8,020 nucleotides of DNA. Origin: Methanoregula sp. (GTDB lineage: Archaea; Halobacteriota; Methanomicrobia; Methanomicrobiales; Methanospirillaceae). The stretch is taken from positions 1 through 8,020 of the forward strand of contig PNBP01000186.1 of assembly GCA_003136075.1 (NCBI GenBank). Reading direction: 5' to 3'. Positions 1 through 5,597 of the stretch are shown here, piece by piece (positions within the stretch are counted from its first letter, which is position 1; each line of letters begins with the position of its first letter). The position numbers and the translations under genes were made by a program. The notes under the pieces are model-generated. The model was given only the letters and a program-made list of their open reading frames with translations, was not told where the DNA came from and did no database searches.

Positions 1-117
1 GCGAAGCGGTATGTGAGGAGCGAGCCGGAGCAGCCGCTGGCGCCGGAGCACCGCGACAAGCCAGGGGCGTCATCCTATCAACAGGGCTACTCCGGAAAAG
101 CAAGGGAGGTGATGTGA
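1..117 (+). CDS. 3' end of an unrecognised reading frame (partial)
   Basis: Frame 1 is open from the window edge to a TGA at 115-117, giving 38 residues that end in GYSGKAREVM. The visible tail is hydrophilic and rich in Pro, Glu, Arg and Lys (EPEQPLAPEHRDKPG), as in a disordered C-terminus. Codon third positions are strongly G/C, and the stretch is clearly more GC-rich than the rest of the window. I do not recognise the protein. A strong Shine-Dalgarno-like GGAGGTGAT lies over its last codons (105-113). Frame 3 is also open across the stretch, so the choice of frame rests on the stop position and residue composition only and is weak. Confidence 0.3.
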   Translation, partial: AKRYVRSEPEQPLAPEHRDKPGASSYQQGYSGKAREVM

Positions 118-316
118 AGCGAGTCGGAGCATCAGCGAGACGAGTGAACATGACCGACCGATCTTCATGTCAACAGATGGACCGTTGCGATATGCATTGT
201 GTCAGCCGGTCTATCGCCGCCCGCGTCGCACGCTTCGTGCACCTTCGGCGCACTCGCCCTTGCTCCGTGACCGGCTCCTGTTTTTTTGTACAGTTTCGGG
301 GAAGCCCACGCGGCAA

Positions 317-330
317 GGGGCCCGGGCCCC
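317..330. repeat. 14-bp perfect GC palindrome
   Basis: GGGGCCCGGGCCCC is perfectly self-complementary and lies at the boundary where the GC-rich first 330 bases give way to AT-rich DNA. It could form a tight GC hairpin at the end of a transcript coming from the left, but no T-run follows directly, so a terminator role is only a possibility. Confidence 0.5.
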
Positions 331-335
331 GTTGA

Positions 336-579
336 GCCTAAGATCCGTTAAAATTTTGGTGGTTTTTGTGCGCGATGAGCCGTTTCAATCATTTTTTTGA
401 TGAGTGATGTTCAGGCAAATTTATATTTATGCTGCGTGACAAATAATTTCAAATCTGTTTTCATTTCAAAATTCAGCAAAAATTTGCTGTTTGCGAATCG
501 AACTTGAGGCCCAGAATCCCATCCCTCGCATAGTTTTTCTTTTGTTGTTTTTCAAAATCATCGTATTTTTTACAATTTT
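336..579. other. AT-rich gene-free stretch
   Basis: No convincing protein-coding frame was found. The stretch holds a good TATA-like element at 420-429, a perfect inverted repeat CAGCAAA-AA-TTTGCTG at 474-489, and several T-runs between about 533 and 580. Together these could delimit a plus-strand RNA of roughly 90-100 nt. No box C/D, tRNA or other known RNA signature was recognised in it. It also forms the 3' flank of ywbE, which lies on the minus strand. Confidence 0.5.
417..430 (+). promoter_or_regulatory. TATA-box candidate with no protein gene downstream
   Basis: TTTATATTTA at 420-429 matches the archaeal TATA consensus well. Initiation would be expected near 450. No plus-strand protein gene begins within reach, so it would drive a non-coding RNA. 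The element is nearly symmetrical and could also be read on the minus strand. Confidence 0.35.
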
Positions 580-798
580 TTACGGGTCATCTCCGCAGAT
601 TTCTGCAACTCGCCCGACACGACCATCTTTGAGGCCGACTTTGATTCCGTGAGGATGTGTTGATGAGTTCGTCAAAATTTCCTGCACAACACCCCGGACA
701 CGTCTCCCGGATCGTTGGTCTTCTTTGGTGATGATATCCACAAGACTACCCGGATATACTGCCGAGCGTTGCCTGCCATCTTTTGTCGAATCTACCAT
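580..798 (-). CDS. ywbE: YwbE family protein (DUF2196)
   Basis: This 72-residue protein matches the YwbE/DUF2196 family. The conserved core is visible from about residue 17 to 67: PGSLVDIITKEDQRSG, then VRGVVQEILTNSSTHPHGIKVGL, then DGRVGRVAEI. The HPHGIKV segment and the closing GRV are the parts I recognise from Bacillus YwbE. The length is usual for the family. The molecular function is unknown; it is a small, probably cytoplasmic beta-rich protein. The ATG at 798 is chosen because the family core starts soon after it; the site upstream (GGAT, about 10 bases away) is a weak ribosome-binding site. It lies 46 bases downstream of the gene for an extracytoplasmic protein on the same strand, but a U-run between them suggests separate transcription. 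Confidence 0.85.
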   Translation of the reverse strand: MVDSTKDGRQRSAVYPGSLVDIITKEDQRSGRRVRGVVQEILTNSSTHPHGIKVGLKDGRVGRVAEICGDDP

Positions 799-827
799 TC
801 AGGATCAATCCAAACAATTTGTAGAAA

Positions 828-844
828 AATCACTTGGAAAAAAA
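828..844 (-). terminator. U-run terminator of the 845-1588 gene
   Basis: On the minus strand a run of seven T (838-844) begins directly after the stop codon, with a second short T-run a few bases further on. This is the usual form of an archaeal intrinsic terminator. Confidence 0.45.
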
Positions 845-1588
845 TTATGCTGATATGGTTGGCGCGTCATTATCTCCGGCACCCGCTTCAAGAGAAGCCT
901 GTGTGATTGTCCATCCATGATTCGCACCAGACATCTGCAGAGAAATCCGGTTGCTGTACTGGTTGTATTCCGGTTTAAAAATATTCCACTCGTTTCTTCC
1001 GGTTACTGATGACGTGATACTAACAGATGCATTAGGTGTTGCGGAATAATCTGCATAGGTGGTAGTAAGGTATTCAAAGCAGTGCTGTGCGGGTGAAAGA
1101 TCTCCTGTTGCTGCTGGGCAGGAAACGTCATGAATATCCTGAACAGGACGATACACTGCAGCATGGTCAATCGGGCTAATCGTATCGATTAATTTCGAAC
1201 TGGAGACATCAACAGAAATATTGATTGCGTATGGTGAATCAGCAGTCGTTCCCGCAGGTGAGTTAATCGATAGCGTGGTCAGTTTGACATATGTCGATTT
1301 CCCGGTATCATAGAGTGTTGCCTGCCATCCAGCGGGAAGACCCACAATATTCTTTACGCTTATCTGGGCGATCACGGGTGAGTTTCCTGAAGGATCCACA
1401 GGTACCGGAATAAAGAACGTGACATTTGTCAGCACGGAATCTGTGGTGATGGTACAGTGATATGAATAGGTACTGGTCAGTGACGATGCGTAGGCATGCC
1501 CGACATAGGATGTATATCCAAACGTTGCAGTGAATCCAATGACGATGACCAGTAAGAACCCCAGTATAAATTTAATGACGGTATCCAT
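845..1588 (-). CDS. Unknown membrane-anchored extracytoplasmic protein
   Basis: I cannot assign a function to this 247-residue protein. Residues about 5-24 (IKFILGFLLVIVIGFTATFG) form one hydrophobic segment, either a signal anchor or an uncleaved signal peptide. The rest is rich in Ser, Thr, Val and short beta-type stretches, as expected of a domain outside the cytoplasm. Three N-glycosylation sequons (near 55, 123 and 186) and cysteines 45, 157 and 170 are visible. A conserved-looking block is GRNEWNIFKPEYNQYSNRIS near 198-217. The ATG at 1588 is preferred over a GTG at 1654 because it stands just behind a G-rich site (seven G, 4 bases away) and places the hydrophobic segment at the N-terminus. 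It is transcribed divergently from pyrC. The resemblance to uncharacterised Methanomicrobiales proteins is from memory only. Confidence 0.75.
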   Translation of the reverse strand: MDTVIKFILGFLLVIVIGFTATFGYTSYVGHAYASSLTSTYSYHCTITTDSVLTNVTFFIPVPVDPSGNSPVIAQISVKNIVGLPAGWQATLYDTGKSTYVKLTTLSINSPAGTTADSPYAINISVDVSSSKLIDTISPIDHAAVYRPVQDIHDVSCPAATGDLSPAQHCFEYLTTTYADYSATPNASVSITSSVTGRNEWNIFKPEYNQYSNRISLQMSGANHGWTITQASLEAGAGDNDAPTISA

Positions 1589-1591
1589 ATT

Positions 1592-1599
1592 TCCCCCCC
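1592..1599 (-). promoter_or_regulatory. Ribosome-binding site deciding the start at 1588
   Basis: A run of seven G on the minus strand lies four bases before the ATG at 1588. The longer frame from the GTG at 1654 has no comparable site and would put 22 charged or polar residues before the membrane segment. Confidence 0.5.
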
Positions 1600-1659
1600 G
1601 TGCCAAAAACAACCTGAAAACATCATCCTTGAACCATGGGTGATGCTCCGGCACTGTTC

Positions 1660-1672
1660 ACTACTATATCAG
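1660..1672 (-). promoter_or_regulatory. Possible TATA box of the 845-1588 gene
   Basis: On the minus strand CTGATATAGTAG lies about 75 bases before the ATG. With initiation about 25 bases further on it would leave a leader of about 50 nt. The match to the consensus is only moderate. Confidence 0.3.
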
Positions 1673-1717
1673 GGACTTAAATGAAAAAGGATTGTTTTTT
1701 TTTGTTAATGTAATGGA

Positions 1718-1732
1718 ATAAAAGGGGAACCT
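1718..1732 (+). promoter_or_regulatory. Possible TATA element of pyrC
   Basis: GAATAAAAGG lies about 50 bases before the pyrC start, which would place initiation near 1750 and leave a short leader containing AGAGGA (1761-1766). The match is weak. Confidence 0.25.
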
Positions 1733-1779
1733 TTCAGCAGCATCATGACTATAAGGGTTTAGAGGAAAATCTGATTACT

Positions 1780-3039
1780 ATGGGAGTTTGTCCGGATCTG
1801 GTGCTGACTAATGTAACCCTTCCCGGGGGACGTGTCGCTGATATAACCCTGCAGGATGGCAGGGTCACCCATGCCGGTTCTGCCCCGGGGGGTATTCCTG
1901 CCATCGACTGCTCGGGCATGCTGGTCTTACCTGGCGCAATCGATATGCATGTCCATATGCGTGGTGGAGTTCAGTCTGCAAAAGAGGACTGGACGAGCGG
2001 AACAAAAAGCGCCCTTGCCGGCGGTGTAACTGTTGTCATTGACCAGCCAAATACCATCCCTCCCCTTACCGATCCATCTAATTTTTTTAACCGGGTCTCG
2101 GATGCAAGGGACCATTCATACTGCCACTTTGGGATCAACAGCGGGGTAACTGACCAGACGCCCATTCAACAGATGTGGAAAGCCGGAGCTCTTGCATTTG
2201 GGGAAACGTTCTTTGCGCCATCAAGTTATGGCGATGCAATCACAGAGCCGGCATTATCAGGTGCTCTGGTCAAGATACAGGAACTTGGAGCTCTTGCTAC
2301 TATCCATGCGGAGGAAGTATTGTCCGGCAGCGATCCTACCTTAGTCACCCACAATGCACTGCGATCTGCACGTGACGAAATGTTAGCAGTTCAACGCGTT
2401 CTTGCCTGTAATAAGGTAAACTGCCGGTTGCATTTCTGTCATTTGAGTTCTGTTCAGGCAATCGATACAGCTCGTGGAAGCATAGAGGTAACGCCCCATC
2501 ACCTGTTTCTCTCTTTCGATAAACTCAAACCCACCGATGCATACGGCAAAGTCAATCCCCCGCTTCGCAGCGAACAGGAACGAAAAAATCTCTGGACACG
2601 GTGGAACCGGATTGATGTCATCGCGTCTGATCACGCTCCCCATACCTGCGCAGAAAAACAGGCACCCTTTGAACAGGCACCTTCCGGGATACCCGGTGTG
2701 GAAACGATGATACCCCTGCTCATGGCAGAAGTTCTCAAAAAACGAATATCCCTGACGGACATAATGATGAAAACCTCACACAATCCCGCAGAGATTCTTG
2801 GTATCAGACCGGCCGGATTTACTCCAGGTGACCGAGCTGATTTTGCCATCTTTCCCACAGTACCCATTTCTATCACTACGGATCGGCTTCACAGCAAATG
2901 CGGTTGGACCCCCTATGAAGGGATGGACGCAGTATTTCCTGAGAACGTTATTCTCGCTGGCAACATTGTCTTTGAGTCTGGTGAATACCACCGGGGGACC
3001 TGCGAATGGATGAATGGCGCAGGGTATGTGCCCCGGTAA
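1780..3039 (+). CDS. pyrC: Dihydroorotase
   Basis: Dihydroorotase reversibly closes N-carbamoyl-L-aspartate to L-dihydroorotate, the third step of pyrimidine synthesis, in the cytoplasm. The 419-residue protein has the amidohydrolase layout of the class I family. Visible are an N-terminal beta region (1-50), the metal-binding AIDMHVHMRGG with H57 and H59, then GGVTVVIDQPNT (81-92), IHAEE with H176, CHLSS with H221, GKVNPPLRS (256-264) and SDHAPHT with D284. The usual substrate-binding Arg after the HxH motif is present (R61). The segment where many relatives carry a carboxylated Lys reads LAFGETFFAPSS (138-149) with Glu142. The start gives the family's normal N-terminus (DLVLTNVTLPGGRVADI) behind AGAGGA about 13 bases upstream. 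It appears to be a single unit, with a T-run after the stop. Confidence 0.92.
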   Translation: MGVCPDLVLTNVTLPGGRVADITLQDGRVTHAGSAPGGIPAIDCSGMLVLPGAIDMHVHMRGGVQSAKEDWTSGTKSALAGGVTVVIDQPNTIPPLTDPSNFFNRVSDARDHSYCHFGINSGVTDQTPIQQMWKAGALAFGETFFAPSSYGDAITEPALSGALVKIQELGALATIHAEEVLSGSDPTLVTHNALRSARDEMLAVQRVLACNKVNCRLHFCHLSSVQAIDTARGSIEVTPHHLFLSFDKLKPTDAYGKVNPPLRSEQERKNLWTRWNRIDVIASDHAPHTCAEKQAPFEQAPSGIPGVETMIPLLMAEVLKKRISLTDIMMKTSHNPAEILGIRPAGFTPGDRADFAIFPTVPISITTDRLHSKCGWTPYEGMDAVFPENVILAGNIVFESGEYHRGTCEWMNGAGYVPR

Positions 3040-3052
3040 TTTTTTTATTCTT
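3040..3052 (+). terminator. U-run terminator of pyrC
   Basis: Seven T directly after the pyrC stop, continued by ATTCTT, form a typical archaeal U-rich termination signal. Confidence 0.5.
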
Positions 3053-3065
3053 GCGGCTTAACAAA

Positions 3066-3078
3066 CCTCTAAATATGC
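3066..3078 (+). promoter_or_regulatory. TATA box for the H/ACA-like RNA and DUF167 gene
   Basis: CTCTAAATATGC preceded by an A-rich CAAAC (a BRE-like position) resembles an archaeal promoter. Initiation about 25 bases downstream falls near 3097, some 13 bases before the first hairpin of the structured region. The protein start is almost 200 bases away, which favours an RNA product or a long structured leader. Confidence 0.45.
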
Positions 3079-3096
3079 AGAAATACAGATGAAAAA

Positions 3097-3271
3097 GGGT
3101 GCCGATACAGCACAACCATAGGTCCCCGGGTGATCAATTGACAAGTGTCTGGATATGATCCATGGGACAACCCGGTTGTGCGACAGGCATCGCCCGACTG
3201 AGGGTTTTATGCAACGGTGAAGAACGGTAACAACCACTGGTGATCCGTGTGTGTTGATGTCGGGCGACATC
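3097..3271 (+). ncRNA. Candidate two-hairpin H/ACA guide RNA
   Basis: H/ACA RNAs guide the Cbf5-Nop10-Gar1-L7Ae complex to convert chosen uridines of rRNA to pseudouridine. Hairpin 1: basal stem 3110-3117 with 3174-3181 (GCACAACC/GGTTGTGC), pocket 3118-3121 and 3169-3173, upper stem 3122-3130 with 3160-3168 (two central mismatches), UGA at 3131-3133 facing UGAU at 3156-3159, and ACA at 3183-3185. Hairpin 2: basal stem 3191-3198 with 3259-3266 (CGCCCGAC/GTCGGGCG), pocket 3199-3210 and 3253-3258, upper stem 3211-3217 with 3245-3252 (one bulge), UGA at 3218-3220 facing UGAU at 3241-3244, and ACA at 3267-3269. Both have exactly 14 nt from the upper-stem base to ACA. The facing UGA and UGAU would give tandem sheared G-A pairs for L7Ae. 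Targets were not identified. A structured regulatory leader of the downstream gene is the alternative. Confidence 0.6.
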
Positions 3272-3291
3272 TTCCCATTTAGGTGCCGATA
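3098..3291 (+). repeat. 10-bp direct repeat flanking the structured RNA
   Basis: GGTGCCGATA occurs at 3098-3107 and again at 3282-3291. The first copy sits at the predicted RNA 5' end; the second contains the ribosome-binding site (GGTG) and the A of the start codon of the DUF167 gene. The interval between the copies is the two-hairpin region. No terminal inverted repeats were seen inside the copies. Confidence 0.6.
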
Positions 3292-3623
3292 TGACCGGGC
3301 TATGCGACGCGGTGACAGAAGATCATGATGGCACCGTTATCCAACTAGAAGTTACGACCGGCGCACATTCTGACATTTTTCCTTCGGGCTACAATACATG
3401 GAGAAACACCATCGCCTGCCGGGTTACTGCGCAGGCAATTAACGGGAAAGCAAATAAAGCAGTCATTACCCTGATAGCAAATGTTCTGGATCTACCGGTT
3501 TCATCGGTATCTATCATTTCAGGGATGACGGCCACCCAGAAACGAATACGGATCGACGGTTTGACTAAACCACAGGTTCATGAACGTTTGCTGGCCAACG
3601 GCGATAAAAAAGACAGCCCGTAA
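3291..3623 (+). CDS. DUF167 / YggU family protein (UPF0235)
   Basis: This 110-residue protein matches the DUF167 (YggU) family, small alpha/beta proteins of unknown function found in bacteria, archaea and eukaryotes. Visible family features are an N-terminal beta hairpin (TVIQLEVTTGAHSDIF, 15-30), the INGKANKAVI motif (50-59) that corresponds to the family's DGKANxxL, and LDLPVSSVSIISGMTATQKRIRI (66-88), which contains the SGxTxxxK signature. About 10 residues at each end lie outside the domain. GGTG five bases before the ATG serves as the ribosome-binding site. It follows the two-hairpin RNA region by 19 bases and may share its transcript. The substrate, if any, is unknown. Confidence 0.85.
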   Translation: MTGLCDAVTEDHDGTVIQLEVTTGAHSDIFPSGYNTWRNTIACRVTAQAINGKANKAVITLIANVLDLPVSSVSIISGMTATQKRIRIDGLTKPQVHERLLANGDKKDSP

Positions 3624-3630
3624 GTACATG

Positions 3631-3640
3631 ACTTTTTATT
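3631..3640 (+). terminator. Weak U-run after the DUF167 gene
   Basis: CTTTTTATT lies 8 bases past the stop codon. It is short, and a palindrome ACCCGGGT (3642-3649) follows it. It may terminate the transcript, since dnaG has its own promoter just downstream. Confidence 0.3.
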
Positions 3641-3689
3641 AACCCGGGTATACTGTTTGGGTAAGATACATCCCCTTTAAGTAATTTTA

Positions 3690-3706
3690 AGCAATATATA
3701 TTTTTT
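3690..3706 (+). promoter_or_regulatory. TATA box of dnaG
   Basis: AAGCAATATATATTTTTT is a strong AT-rich TATA-type element. Initiation near 3724 would leave a leader of about 35 nt that includes the GGGGGTG ribosome-binding site at 3746-3752. Confidence 0.55.
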
Positions 3707-3759
3707 ATACCTATGATCAGGCATAACCATACCAGCATGATACATGGGGGTGCGTTTAC

Positions 3760-4995
3760 GTGTATTCACCGGATACTACCAAGTACCTTATTCACATCAG
3801 CATCACTGCAGAGGGGGTGGTCGAGAAACCAGATGTCGTAGGTGCCATATTCGGGCAGACTGAAGGTTTACTCGGCGAAGATCTGGATCTGCGTGATCTC
3901 CAAAGAACCGGACGTGTCGGAAGAATCGACGTCCAGATAACCAGCAAGAAAGGCGAAACAAAAGGCGATATCCTTATTTCTACGTCGCTTGATCGTGCGG
4001 AGACTGCCATCCTCGCAGCATCCCTTGAAACGATAGATCGGGTGGGCCCCTGCGTAGCGCAGGTCCAGGTCCAGTCAATCGAGGATATCCGGGTAAGCAA
4101 GCGGAAAAAAATTGTTGAACGGGCAAAAGAGATCCTGATTGACCGGTTTGAAGACGGAACGATCGACAGCGATGAACTGCTTGACGATGTCCGCCAGACT
4201 CTTCGTATTGAAAAAATTGGGTCTCTTGGGGAGGAAAAAGTTCCTGCCGGTCCAAACGTGCTGGAATCGGATGCCATTATTATTGTTGAAGGAAGAGCAG
4301 ACGTGCTGAACCTGCTGCGGTATGGCATTAAGAATTCTGTTGCCGTGGAAGGCACTAATATCCCAAAAACCGTGATCGATCTGGTCGGGAAAAAGACTGC
4401 AACGGCATTTTTTGATGGCGATCGGGGTGGAGAACTGATCCTGCGGGAGCTCTTGCAGGTTGCCGATATTGATTATGTTGCATTTTCTCCGCGGGGAAAA
4501 AGTGTCGAGGATATGACCCAGAAAGAGGTGATAAAGACTCTCCGGAACAAAGTACCGGTGGAATATGTAAGGGACCAGTATTTTGAGAGTACCGCAGAAC
4601 TGCCGTTGGACCTTCCCGGTGGCAAACCGGTTTCTGAAGGGAGTGCCACACAAGAAAAGTCTTTCCGACAAACCGATGGGGCAAAAAAACCAAAAGAGAG
4701 TCACGCAAAGACGCCCATTACTATACGGGATCATATGGATGAAGTAAAAGGACAAAGCATGGCACGGTTCCTTTCCGATGATTTGACCATTGTTAAGGAA
4801 ACCAAGTCCGATGAAGTGGAAAAAGCGGTGGAAACGCTGGATGCCCCTGCAACGGGACTGGTAGTCGATCGAACCGTTGACCAGAAACTGCTGGATCGTT
4901 TGGTGTGGAAAGGACTGGAATATGTTGCAGCAAAAGATTTCAAGGGGATTATAAAACGCCCGTTATCAATACGTTTGCTCAAAATGAGTTCATAA
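3760..4995 (+). CDS. dnaG: Archaeal DnaG (primase-like Toprim protein)
   Basis: Archaeal DnaG shares the Toprim domain of bacterial primase, but its best-known role is as a subunit of the RNA exosome, where it helps capture poly(A)-rich RNA; primase activity has also been reported. The 411 residues show the archaeal N-terminal region ([32 protein letters not shown], 8-39) and a Lys/Arg-rich link (112-130). The Toprim domain spans about 170-270, with catalytic-type acidic residues E177 in VEGRADV and D219/D221 in FFDGDRGG. A polar linker (280-330) of low complexity precedes a conserved C-terminal segment ([19 protein letters not shown]). The start is GTG at 3760, seven bases after GGGGGTG; the nearby ATGs are out of frame. 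Length is normal. No zinc-binding domain of bacterial type is present, as expected for archaea. Confidence 0.93.
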   Translation: MYSPDTTKYLIHISITAEGVVEKPDVVGAIFGQTEGLLGEDLDLRDLQRTGRVGRIDVQITSKKGETKGDILISTSLDRAETAILAASLETIDRVGPCVAQVQVQSIEDIRVSKRKKIVERAKEILIDRFEDGTIDSDELLDDVRQTLRIEKIGSLGEEKVPAGPNVLESDAIIIVEGRADVLNLLRYGIKNSVAVEGTNIPKTVIDLVGKKTATAFFDGDRGGELILRELLQVADIDYVAFSPRGKSVEDMTQKEVIKTLRNKVPVEYVRDQYFESTAELPLDLPGGKPVSEGSATQEKSFRQTDGAKKPKESHAKTPITIRDHMDEVKGQSMARFLSDDLTIVKETKSDEVEKAVETLDAPATGLVVDRTVDQKLLDRLVWKGLEYVAAKDFKGIIKRPLSIRLLKMSS

Positions 4996-5008
4996 TATTG
5001 CTTCACAC

Positions 5009-5020
5009 AAATTTATTTAA
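5009..5020 (+). promoter_or_regulatory. TATA box of the UPF0058 gene
   Basis: AAATTTATTTAA fits an archaeal TATA element. Initiation about 25 bases on (about 5040) would leave a leader of roughly 17 nt before the ATA at 5057, just enough to hold the GGTGAT site. Confidence 0.45.
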
Positions 5021-5047
5021 GCATCATTCGACCATGTTACTGTCTGG

Positions 5048-5053
5048 GGTGAT
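5048..5053 (+). promoter_or_regulatory. Ribosome-binding site pointing to an ATA start
   Basis: GGTGAT is complementary to the AUCACC of the archaeal 16S rRNA 3' end. It lies three bases before the ATA at 5057 and 36 bases before the first in-frame ATG at 5090, which itself has no such site. Confidence 0.6.
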
Positions 5054-5056
5054 AGT

Positions 5057-5338
5057 ATACATAAAGAAGAACTCATAAGCCTTCACCAGATGCTTTACGA
5101 CGTTAAGGATTATTTCGAAGAAGTAAATCCCGATCGAAAGTTCACACAATATGGGGCACTCAAAATAACACCCACACAGATGCATAAGAGTAAAATGGAG
5201 CATAAATATGCAATTTTTGTGCTCGGCACCGAGATCGCAAATGCGATGAAAGACGTGGATTATACATCCTCATCGCGGATATCGGCACGGATGAAAGATC
5301 TTGCTGATAAAGCGCTCAAAGAAATAGAATATACCTGA
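5057..5338 (+). CDS. UPF0058 family protein, apparent ATA start
   Basis: UPF0058 proteins are small archaeal proteins of unknown function, predicted to be mostly helical. The canonical frame starts at ATG 5090 (82 residues), but the family normally begins MHKEEL, and the codons upstream in frame encode xHKEELISLHQ directly before MLYDVKDYF. The codon where Met belongs is ATA (5057-5059). GGTGAT stands three bases before it. I therefore annotate 93 residues from ATA. Other family landmarks are KFTQYGALKI, THMHKSKMEHK-like (QMHKSKMEHKYAIFVLGTEIANAM) and the closing RISARMKDLADKALKEIEY. The start may be a rare genuine AUA start, a sequencing error, or a mutation that lowers expression. It follows dnaG with its own promoter. 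Confidence 0.85.
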   Translation: MHKEELISLHQMLYDVKDYFEEVNPDRKFTQYGALKITPTQMHKSKMEHKYAIFVLGTEIANAMKDVDYTSSSRISARMKDLADKALKEIEYT

Positions 5339-5339
5339 A

Positions 5340-5355
5340 TTTTTTTGTTTTTTTT
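5340..5355 (+). terminator. U-run terminator of the UPF0058 gene
   Basis: Seven T, one G and eight T begin one base after the stop codon. This is the clearest U-rich terminator on the plus strand of the window. Confidence 0.65.
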
Positions 5356-5449
5356 ATCGGTTGAATGGTTCCTTTTAATTCGATTATTTGCCTGCTGATC
5401 CGCACACTATCGTTTCTCTTGTTATATGTTAATCAAAATGATCTGGCAG

Positions 5450-5462
5450 ATTTTTATAAATC
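5450..5462 (+). promoter_or_regulatory. TATA box upstream of the OCD-family gene
   Basis: ATTTTTATAAATC is close to the archaeal TATA consensus. Initiation near 5482 would leave an untranslated leader of about 115 nt. A small stem (CCTC 5470-5473 with GAGG 5482-5485) followed by ATTTTT lies right at this point. A second promoter closer to the gene is also possible. Confidence 0.45.
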
Positions 5463-5558
5463 GGGTGGACCTCTAAAAAGTGAGGATTTTTGATCCGGCA
5501 TAATCGGCAAAATTGTTAAATTATGAGGTATGTTATCCCAAAAACCGGTGGAAAATAG

Positions 5559-5596
5559 GAACATATGTTCAAATTCGATGAATATAGATAATCGAA
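5559..5596 (+). promoter_or_regulatory. Palindrome and inverted repeat before the OCD-family gene
   Basis: GAACATATGTTC (5559-5570) is a perfect 12-bp palindrome centred 33 bases before the ATG, with a TATA-like core (ACATATGTT). An inverted repeat TTCGAT (5574-5579) / ATCGAA (5591-5596) with an 11-base gap ends just before the start. Both could be operator half-sites. There is no ribosome-binding site before the ATG, so the palindrome could also be the promoter of a leaderless mRNA. Confidence 0.35.
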
Positions 5597-5597
5597 C

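Noticed and set aside
114..335. GTG-started frame of 73 codons overlapping the stop at 115-117, behind GGAGGTGAT
   Set aside because: The product is Arg/Cys/Ser-rich without domain-like pattern. An open frame of this length is not surprising in GC-rich DNA, and the start would sit directly against the ribosome-binding site.
490..530. tRNA-like T-arm word (GTTCGATTC on the minus strand)
   Set aside because: Neither the T-stem nor a seven-pair acceptor stem can be formed, and the candidate is only about 40 bases long.
1589..1654. N-terminal extension of the 845-1588 protein to a GTG at 1654
   Set aside because: The ATG at 1588 has an excellent ribosome-binding site and puts the membrane segment at the N-terminus.
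1695..1703. Run of nine T as a terminator
   Set aside because: It lies between two divergent genes, so no plus-strand transcript would end there.
3108..3281. Miniature transposable element between the 10-bp repeats
   Set aside because: No terminal inverted repeats are present inside the direct repeats; the H/ACA layout explains the internal repeats better.
3792..4755. Long minus-strand open frames across dnaG
   Set aside because: They are antisense shadows of a well-conserved gene; their products are rich in Ser/Arg or Phe without any family pattern.
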